NCBI GenBank assembly: GCA_033002965.1
Contig: JAURVB010000001.1
Span: 124,001 to 188,000, forward strand
DNA length: 64,000 nt
Origin: Piper betle
Lineage: Eukaryota > Streptophyta > Magnoliopsida > Piperales > Piperaceae
Direction of reading: 5' to 3'
How positions within the stretch are numbered: position 1 is the stretch's first letter; each line of letters opens with the position of its first letter. Both the position numbers and the translations under genes were made by a program. Positions 55,441 to 64,000 of this stretch are shown one piece after another. The notes under the pieces were generated by a model. It saw nothing but the letters and a program-made list of their open reading frames with translations, made no database searches and was not told where the DNA came from.

Positions 55441-57264
55441 AGCATACATGTACGACTGTCGTGTCCTCAAGTGCCTTTGCCACAGTGGGTGCATACATCC
55501 TCACTGGCTGCTGTTGTGCTGGGGCAGAAGGTACTATCAGTGGAATTGCTAGATTTTGTTCCCTCTGATCCTGAGCTAGCGGTACCTATTGTCTACCCCT
55601 CTGTTGTCTAGCCAGTCCTGCAGCCATATACGATGTCTAATTCTGTCCCTTTTGCTGCTATCTCAATGGTTGTTGGTCTCCGCCTTTTGGCCTTGACCTT
55701 GGCCTTGTTGGCCTCTGTTGTGGTTGCTGCTGGGGAGCTAAGAGTGCAAGTCTCTCTGGAGGTTCTGGGAGTGTCACCTGTTGGGTCTGGCCAGTTGGAT
55801 AAGTTGCGGCTCTATGCCTTGGCTGACCGCAACTATAGCATACCCTTGTGCCTACTTTGCACTCTGCATCTCTATGTCCTGGCTGACCTCATCTATAGCA
55901 TGCGTATGTGCCTACTCTGCACTCACCTCCATGAAGACCCCTGCAGTTTTGGCAAAAAAGTTGATATGTTGTCCTAAACTTGGCTGTCCATAGCCCTCAT
56001 AGTGACTGACACATCTGTTTGACGTCTCTGTTGTGCTCCTTGCTCTGGCTGATATGGTCTTGGGTGTTGCTACTTCTGGTCAAAATCCCGGTGAGGTCTA
56101 GCAGCTATATTTCATTCTACCTCGACTGCAGCTCTCACAACATCACCAAAGGTAGCAAACTTCCTATCCAAATAGGCCATCCTGATCTCATAATGAAGGC
56201 CTTCATAGAATTGTTCTATCCTTCTTCCTTTGGTGGGGACTAAATCTTGTACAAATCTTTCTAGAGCTCTAAACGTGGCCTTGTATTGCACCCTAGTCAT
56301 GGGTCCTTGCCTCAAGGTCTAGAATTCCCGCTCCTTCCTCTTTCTGACATTTGGCGGAAAATACTTTCCATCAAATTGCTCTCTGAATTCCTCCCAAGTG
56401 ATGTCTTGGGGTTGATGGTGAGCAAATGTGGAATTCTGCACTGAATCCCACTATACTCTAGCTTTATTCTAGAATGCACTTATAATGATGCGTACTCTGT
56501 TCTCCATCAGACATCCCATACTACCAAACACTCCTATGGCTAAAGATATCCACATGAATGCTTCCTCTGCATCCGACTTCCAAAGAAAGGTTGTCCACCA
56601 TTCTTCATGAACCTTTCGTACTACCATAGTTCTAGATTCTTTGCATCCACTCATCTGTTCAATCCTTCTCCTCATTTGTACTATGGAAATTGTGGTCCTG
56701 TACTAGCAAGTACACTGTCAAATCCTACAACTCCACTTCCACCTGCAGCCTATCTACTACCTACTACTGCGGGTCCACCGACATTTGGTCTCATCCTCGC
56801 CTGAAGTGGGGCAAACAAAGGAGCTATTGTTAGAGTAGCTCTTTGTTGTAGTGGTGGAGGAGGAGGTGGTGACGAAGGCCCATAGGAACTGGTGGCTCTC
56901 CTCATGCCTCATCATCCACTGCTGGGTTCTTGTCAACTCTGGCTACTGAGAGGGCTATCTGTCTGAGCTCTCTCCTAAATTCCTCTTGGTTCTGCTGCAT
57001 TTGTATCTATATCTTAGCCAATCTGGCAATTGCTACATCTCTCTCATGTCGACTACTTCAGCTGCGGTGACTATTACATCGACTATCTTGGTGACGGCTC
57101 TCACTACATCAGCTAGCTGAAACTGGCACACTGGTCCCTATTGGTGGCCTAGTGGTCCTCGGTCGACTAGATGTTGTGTCACTGTGATCATGTCCAGGAC
57201 TGTCTTCTCTAATCAGTCGAGGAGATGGGGCTCTAATTTGTGTCTTGCAAGTCTGTCTCACCAT
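55441..57264 (-). pseudogene. gag: A1 gag
   Basis: The ATG at 57264 (MVRQTCKTQIRAPSP) aligns with the A3 gag start. Capsid fragments lie at 56675-56469 (AFMWISLAIGVFGSMGCLME) and 56315-56112 (MTRVQYKATFRALERFVQDL, FYEGLHYEIRMAYLDRKF). The knuckle region near 55780-55950 has CQNC...GGEC, a first CCHC with its second cysteine replaced by an in-frame TGA (55889-55891) and a second knuckle CYSCGQPRHRAA. It lacks the extra base that breaks A3 gag at 29784-29787. It continues into protease, so A1 represents the complete form of the A family. Confidence 0.85.
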
Positions 57265-57434
57265 TCTGCTAGCAATCCTTGCTCTAACCTTCTCACACTG
57301 TCAAACCATTGATTGGTAAGAAATCCGCAACAAAAAAATCAAAAGACAGAAAAGTACCTATCGGAACCACTCGGAGTAGATTTTGCACACATGTGACCTG
57401 TATTACATCTACCATCATAATCAACCAAGGGTTA

Positions 57435-57446
57435 GCTCTGATACCA
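57435..57446 (-). promoter_or_regulatory. A1 primer-binding site (initiator tRNA-Met)
   Basis: The minus strand reads TGGTATCAGAGCTAACCC four bases from the 5' LTR (57451). This single copy corresponds to the last of the repeated sites in A3. Confidence 0.92.
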
Positions 57447-57450
57447 ATCC

Positions 57451-59705
57451 TGTAATACATCATTTTGGTTCACCCGTGAACCGACCTGGAATGTCATTGG
57501 CAACTGAACCATTCGCTAATCTACTAGATTTGGTTAAGCCGACTCGGATCTACCCTCAGCGTCTTAAAATGGTAGTGCAAGTATGTAATGTATGGATGGA
57601 ATGCTTGGGCTCTAACGTGGCCCACATGCATGCCATGATATGCTATCATGCATAAACAGAACAACCATGAAAACAAGTTAACAAAAAATATTTTTAAAAC
57701 AAAACGGACAGGGTCTCCCCTAAAAGTGCAATAAGGGGCCAACTTGTCCACGGTAACAATAAATATTCATACCGATATAATTCCAAAACATTCACAACAT
57801 TTCATAGAATAATCTTAAACAAATTCATCATTCACACAACTTAGAAAACATCATTACCATCCATTACATTTGGTTGGTACATATGTGCAACGGCTTTGCT
57901 ACTCCTCTGTAGTCTTGACAGCACCCAGTCCTCAAGATTCTCACTTACATAAATATTATAAAACCGTAAGTAAGGAGCATTATTTGTCAAGAAATAGTAG
58001 GTAACAAACTGATACAAGAGGGCTGACCCTTCTATTAAATTAAAACATTCATAACTTCCACTAGAACTCTCATAAGGGCACTAATTAGGAGCCTTCGGCC
58101 TGGGCTTGACAACATCCCCTTTCTGTCTTATTCTCATGACTTGGCATTTTCATCTATCCCTTGTGCAACAAACTCATTTTTCTCTTCCGCCAGTTACATC
58201 CTCCGTATTACTCATGGCCCTGAGTACAAAGGCCGAGTACTCTCAGGCATGCGCCTTCATTACCCTTTGAAACGACAAATCTAGACATGCGCTGCATAAC
58301 AATACCTGTAAACCTTCACACTTCTCTAGGTTTAAGGAACTCAAAGATGGAGCTATCAGGTACCTTCAGAAATGGGATGACCTGCACACCAATCCAGAGC
58401 TTGCTATCGATTGACCCATACCCACTCGCGTAGCACAGTCCTCGGTACTTCTGACTTTGACTAGAATGTAGCACGGTTTCAAATTTCCCTCATTTAATCT
58501 CTTACTGAAAATGCAAAAACTACATATATATAGGTCTATGTAGGGATTTATATAATAGGCACAAAGGCATCGTGAGCTGGATCCGAGTTTCAAAAACAAA
58601 CTCGAGTGATCTCATTCTCAAGGGTTATTAATCAGAAAATAACGTGCGACTAAATGACCCACGTGCAGTGGGATACAATAAATCCACCACTTGACACGTC
58701 CGCTCATGATGCATTCACACATCCTATAGCATACTCACATCAACCATGCATCAATTAACACACATTAATCACACATCTTCATATTTTTGTTAACATAAAA
58801 ATATCTAACACATCAATCACTCAATCCTAGCATCCTAACATGTTGTTTTAATGTCATACTCGTGTGTCGTTGGCAATCAGTGATTGCTAGGGTTTCGTTG
58901 CTCATCTTAGAGCTCAAATTCAGTGCTTGGAAGTGTCCAAAGTTTGATCAGGTTCAACTAAATGACTTCGATAGAAGATCAGGTGAATTCTAACAAATCT
59001 GATTTTCTAGCTGGTTTCAATAGTTTTCCAGCTAAAATTGCTGGCGCTGGCGGCTACTGGAGGGATAGTGTTGTATGGGGTATCATTGGCACCAGCTCGG
59101 TGAGCCCAACACGTCTACGACATGGATGGGGTCAGCCGAGGCAGCAGCTCGCTGAAAAAAGGGCAACCAGGGCTGTCGACGATGGGGTGCAGAGATATGG
59201 CCGTTGTGGGTGGCGTTGGGCTCCGCTCTAGTCGAAGAAGGTCGCAGGAGGGTCCGAGACATCGAGCTGACCACTGGATGGTGGCCACGGTGATCGGGCA
59301 TCGTGGAGGCCTGACAGCGGACAGGGCTGCTCGGGGTAGCACGGTGACTGTGTGGCGATGCTTGGCGGCATCAATAGGCAGCAGTGGCAGCGACGAACCC
59401 AGGGGCGGCAGCGAGGGTTTTGGGGGTGAAGAATAAGAAGTGTCGAGGGGGGGGAGGGGGTTGGGGGAGAAGAAGGTGTCTGGGTGTTCGGTGGCAAACT
59501 TGTAAATAAAACTTGACTTGTCACCGACTCGAGTCAAAATAATAACTAACTCATAATAAATCCTAAAAATTCTAAAAAAGTAAGGGGAAATCTCATAAAA
59601 TATATTACACACCATAACACCACAATGACATGTTTTATAACTAGTTGCCCACCTAAACTACCCTGTAACATGTCCTAATGGGTTAATGGGTTAATGGGTT
59701 ATTCA
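57451..59705 (-). mobile_element. A1 5' LTR, truncated in U3
   Basis: It starts TGTAATACATCATTTTGG at 57451 next to the primer site and is colinear with the A3 LTR to the CCTAATG-GGTTATTC region at about 59705, some 480 bases short of the LTR start. The GC-rich block (59080-59480) is eroded. Near the break GGGTTAAT is repeated three times. Confidence 0.82.
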
Positions 59706-60653
59706 ACCTTGAAGAAATGACAGGGCTTACGCTTAACTATAAATAAATTGGGATCTCTTAAACCGATCGGTCATACCAATAAAACATCAGGGTTGGGAGG
59801 CCACAATACACGCAATGCTTATGATTATAATGTGGGGAGGTAAATTGTGAGCAGTGTGATCGGTCAGTCAAATAATTACTCATAAAGATAAGTGGATGAC
59901 ACATGAAATAAAATTTGACAAGTTAAGATTTTTCTATGCTTATTTGTAAAAAGACTGAGGGTATGGAGGAACTCATATTCGGAAATTAATCTATATTATG
60001 ATATCAATGATTTAATTTAGACAATTGAATATATATAAGAGTTTACATCTGGAAATTGATCCATAGATATAAATAGTTAAATGAAACTAAAGATTGAGGA
60101 TGTGCAATAATTCATGCCCAAAAATCAATTCTAATTACATAAAATAAGGATATGATAATGGTTAACTATCTATATAATCTATGTATTTATGTTATTTATT
60201 AATTGTTGATATTTAATATATTTTCCTATGTCGAGATTTACTTTTGATTAATCATTATTTTCTCATTATTGTTACTACATATGCAAGTAGTAAACTGATA
60301 CTTATTTTGGCATTGAAGGAACAATCTATAGTATTTGCATGTAGTGGAGATTCAAGCTAAGCTACAGAATGGAGGAATCAACACTTAGAGTTTCGTTTTA
60401 TCATTTACATTAGTAGTGGAACTTATTGCATGTAGTGAACATTCTTTTCCTGATTCAGTACATGGAACTTGGATATATTATTTATGATTATGGACTTATT
60501 ATAATATACTGTAAATATTGACAGCGATCGACGCTTATATTTAAAATACTGCTCTACACTCATGATACACTTTTATTATTTTTAATTAATTTATATTAAG
60601 TAATGGTCCGGCCTTTGGATTGTTATTAATATGAAAAGGGGCAGGTCATTACA
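59706..60653 (+). mobile_element. Possible remainder of D 3' LTR
   Basis: No coding sequence occurs in this AT-rich stretch. It ends GGGGCAGGTCATTACA at 60653, which could be the 3' terminus of the LTR that starts TGTAAAACC at 18972 and is interrupted at 19592 and 23632. The assignment rests only on position and the terminal CA. Confidence 0.3.
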
Positions 60654-62560
60654 GAAATATCCATGGAAAGACTAAGAATAACCACTCACTTGGCAATAAC
60701 TAGGAGAATAAACGTATTACACTCAGATAAAAGTCTGTACGACGACACGATACAACATACATTCATACTATAAAATCATATACTTACACCCTTACACCAA
60801 CCTCCATATACACCTGCAAAATTACTTGAATGGCAAAGGGTATTAATTGTTAGGACCACAAGTTTTGGAAATGTGTCGTGTTATGTAGTGCTAGATATAC
60901 TGTACTAGTCTAGTTAGGAAGAGTACTAACATAGTCTTTGTATTTCCTTAACTCTCATGATGTAAATCAAAACCCTCATGTACATATTTACAGGGCTTGG
61001 GTAGGGAATTTCATAATATACTTGACTGGATCTTATAAGTTTGACCTTGAACTTTTATTAATCATCAGAAAGCTTGACTAAATAGCCCAGTCTTTGTGGG
61101 ATCTGATAAAATACCACTAATATTGTTCTAAAGGAAAAACTACGACTAAAATACGCTTAGTGATCAAGCATATATTACAAGAAAAGGGAAAGTTATATAC
61201 CTGGTGAGTAGAGCTCATCAACCTCGCATGACTAGTTCACTCTTTGTGTCTTAGAATGAGATAAACTAATCGGACACATGACAAGGCACACAACATCACA
61301 TGATTACTTAAACACCCTAATTAAGATAATTAATTACACCCTAATTAGCATTAAGTTGGAGAATTATGATTAAGGAAGTTTAGGGGCTCAATAAGGGTTA
61401 ATTAAACTAAACCCTAATCAAATACAAATTTAAAATTTCTAGGGTTGCCTAATTTGGATGAATTTTTTAACCATAGAAATGGACTTTGATTGGGCCGAAA
61501 ATTAGTAGGCTTACTCCTGATAAGTTAAGGTATAACCCTAATTTTTCTAATGGGTTGAACTGTGGGCTCACTTGCTTGAAAGTTCATTTATCTAATGGGT
61601 AATCTTTAGATTTTATGGGCCTAGGCTGTACACTTAACTTGGTAGGCTTAGTTCATGGGCTTTTAGTAGGCCTAAATTCTAAGAAAAATTCCTCTAAACT
61701 TCTAACACCCTAGGTCTAGTCTCCAAAAAATATTGAGCCTAAGAGCTGTTCTAGAGAAATCACACATTATAGGCCTAAATCTTAGAAATTTTAGGATTGG
61801 CCTTGCATAGGTTGGAAGGAAAATTACTAATGGGCCTTAGAGGTGTCTAATGGGCATGAAATTTTACAAAACGAGGAATTACCTTACTACCAAAACCAGC
61901 TTAGCTTTAGCTCATTTTTAGCATAACTCTAATAGACTTGGTAGAACTTAACTTCATTTTATAAAGATTTTATAAGGGTTCTTAATGGTTGATTTTACTC
62001 ATCTTAAGTCGCCTAGTAACACAATCCTTCATTCATAGGGCAGTGTGGGTAGTCTTTGATTAGACATGATGTTAATATCCTTAAAGATATCATTTTAGAA
62101 CGAAATTTTATGTACGTACAGTTAATCAATACATCTACACATGAGCTAAGGCATTTGCAAAAATGCTAACTACATATGATTATAAAAATCACATAAACAT
62201 CATCAAAGATCAGACATAAGAGGAGAACAACTTATACATCACATTTCTAACATGGTGAAGGAATGATATAGTATTAGAACATGCATAAAATATACATGAA
62301 TGCAAAGTTACATGAAACAGAAACAAAATGCAACAAAGATCACATTTTTTAATGTTAGATGTGTGAAATATGATAGATCTAGAACGTAGGTCATAGATGA
62401 TGAAGTGCATGAACATGTAGGAATTACATGTTCAAAGTTACATGTATAAATTATATCTCATGGTATACATAAAAAGAAATCATAGGACCAAGCTTAAATG
62501 AACCTAAAAAGGCTAAACTATGACTTAGATCAAGCCTAACGTACCCACAAACAACAAACC
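60654..62560 (-). mobile_element. Diverged A-like LTR sequence
   Basis: Ordered short matches to antisense A LTRs occur, such as GGGCTTGGGTAGGGA followed by ATTAATC, CTAAATAGCCCAG, GTGGGATCTGATAAAA and a CTGGTGAGTAGAGCTC block. The similarity is too low to set ends. The part 61440-61900 is rich in TAGGCCTAAAT/TTAGAAATTTT motifs. I see no gene. Confidence 0.4.
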
Positions 62561-63375
62561 AAAACACTTGAGAAAAACAAAAGAAAAAGAGGGTAGAACA
62601 TATACACAAGGGGGAAGAAAACCATGAAAGAGAAGCTTCCTAGGCTCCTAAATAGATGGTTTGGAGCTCCAAATGCAACTGAAGGAGGCGAGGAGAATGA
62701 AAATCTTTAGAGGGGAAGACATTGGAGAGGAGAAGAAAAGCAGAGAAAAGAGGGGGGAAAGTCAAACAAGAAGGGGAAATATTCCCATCACAAGGGCACA
62801 AATCACAAGGGCACAAAGAGACTGCAAAGGTGTTGGCAACAGAAACATAGGCCAATCACGAGTTGCTGCTCACCTATCACGGCATGATATGTTCCGGCGC
62901 AAGGCCGCCAACAGCATGGGCACAAGTGTGCCAATGGAGCGTAGGTGCACTATCATCCGTAAACAAAATCCTAATTCGGTAAGTGTTGGCGCCAAGGCAC
63001 TGTGATGGTACCTCTAGGCCTAACGTTTTTGCTAAATTTTAAAGTATTTCACACGCAAACACCGAAAATAAGGACATACACAAATGTGATGCACTAGACA
63101 CACGGGGACACGGTCATAGGGTCTATTTACAATACCAAATACACGGAAAAGAAAGAAAAAAGCCTAGACAGCTGAATACTTGATATTGTATATTTAACAC
63201 CAAGGCGACTAGTGTTCGGGCAAACAAATAATATGTCATACCTTATAACATATCAGCAATTAATAAATACCAGTCATGTGTTACTCGACTTGGTTCACAA
63301 GCACATTTTAACACAAAACCAACAGCCTGGGTTTTACATATACACTTTTAAATAAGGATCTATCACCAGACCAAA
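62561..63375. other. No gene recognised; purine-rich then AT-rich sequence
   Basis: A purine-rich stretch (62580-62800) includes a 15-base ATCACAAGGGCACAA unit repeated twice at about 62785. A 114-codon open frame at 62661-63005 is lysine/arginine-rich, resembles no family I know and is probably chance. The rest is AT-rich. Confidence 0.4.
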
Positions 63376-63564
63376 TCAATTTATTTTTTTCTGAATCCCA
63401 TGTTTATGGTGATGTCTTTGAATAAAATGTCTCCTTTTGTCATAGAATGCCCGCCAGGACAAAGAAGTTTCTAATAAACCATATTTCTTAAGACTAAGAA
63501 ACTTTACATCCATCACTTTTCCAAACTGAAAAAATAGAGCATTTTTTGGAAATGTTCTCTTCAC
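63376..63564 (-). other. Open frame of unknown nature (62 codons)
   Basis: It reads MKRTFPKNALFFQFGKVMDV and onward to KHGIQKKIN and a stop. It could be an exon fragment or chance. No domain is recognised. Its composition is not repeat-like, and it lies 250 bases downstream (minus strand) of the possible exon at 63818-63898. Confidence 0.2.
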
Positions 63565-63817
63565 TTCAGCGGATAATCCTCAACAAGCATTGTTGAGAAT
63601 TGTAATCAAACCTTATTGCCAAGGAAACCAATATTACCAAATTCAACCATGAATATAAAGACTATTAGATGCCCTTTTCCCTCTGCGTCCCGAAAATGAA
63701 CAAGCACATTACACTTGTAATAGACAAGCATATCACCCTAATATGACAGCAGCAACAGAATAAAAGCTTGGTGCACAATTTCAGCTTCTTATTTTACAAT
63801 ACAACTCCAATTGTTAA

Positions 63818-63898
63818 TCACATAGATCTAGTGGAAGCTAAATCAAGCAGCTTACGAAAAAATTGTTGAGGATAAATTGGTGGATGCTCTGCAAGTGC
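63818..63898 (-). CDS. Possible terminal exon of a host gene
   Basis: On the minus strand a splice-acceptor-like ATGACAG is followed by 26 codons (ALAEHPPIYPQQFFRKLLDL then ASTRSM) and TGA at 63820-63818. An AT-rich sequence resembling a 3' untranslated region follows, and an AT-rich intron-like sequence precedes it up to the window edge. The peptide looks protein-like rather than transposon-like. I cannot name the gene. Upstream exons would lie beyond 64000. Confidence 0.3.
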   Translation of the reverse strand, partial: ALAEHPPIYPQQFFRKLLDLASTRSM

Positions 63899-64000
63899 CT
63901 GTCATGAACCTCAACAACTATTAAAAGTGGCACTATTTCAGGATAATTTCATTCTAATTGAAACCAAAATAAAAAATATTAAACAATAAAAAGCCAAATG

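Noticed and set aside
62661..63005. Plus-strand frame of 114 codons
   Set aside because: It is rich in Lys, Arg and Glu from a purine-rich stretch, contains a direct repeat, and shows no recognisable domain or splice context. I could not support it as a gene.

Overview
The window is repeat-dense nuclear DNA from a flowering plant. Almost every recognisable coding stretch is Ty3/gypsy LTR-retrotransposon gag or pol of chromovirus type. The elements are primed from initiator tRNA-Met (TGGTATCAGAGC sites), have long LTRs and are stacked inside one another. I see no intact host gene, tRNA, rRNA or CRISPR array. A short possible terminal exon of a host gene lies at the extreme right (63818-63898, minus). 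The species cannot be told from the sequence. Element names A, B, C, D and TRIM are mine.

Left third (1-18370). An antisense A LTR end (1-481) is followed by a sense B LTR (655-3405), then the 3' half of a sense chromovirus C (integrase, chromodomain, LTR; 4296-7222). Next comes a second C element in the opposite orientation (about 7284-18370). Element B1 (8510-15832, minus) interrupts it between integrase and RNase H. The C domains run on the minus strand as LTR, integrase finger, [B1], RNase H, RT, protease, gag.

Middle and right (18371-60653). A sense D LTR (starting 18972, probably ending 60653) seems to be the host of everything between. A solo B LTR (19592-23302, perfect AATTT duplication) sits in it and carries a tandem three-LTR TRIM (20452-21278, perfect GTAGC duplication). 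From 23632 to 59705 is a cluster of A elements on the minus strand. The A2 LTR is split by the young plus-strand A3 (25823-33733). A2's internal region is cut by A1 (34579-59705). A1's 3' LTR is split by B2 (37151-47944). A1's RT is split at 49950-53950 by a B3-LTR plus TRIM composite flanked by AAACT.

Most notable are five things. A3 is a gag-only element with near-identical 2.85 kb LTRs and a triplicated primer site. The TRIM appears as a three-LTR tandem. The B3/TRIM composite has mismatched ends yet a perfect target duplication. B1 and B2 share the same gag-protease deletion, so a defective B lineage spread in trans. A coding-like core is conserved just downstream of the LTR TATA box in family A. 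All pol genes are broken by stops, frameshifts or deletions, so any recent movement must have used proteins from elsewhere.
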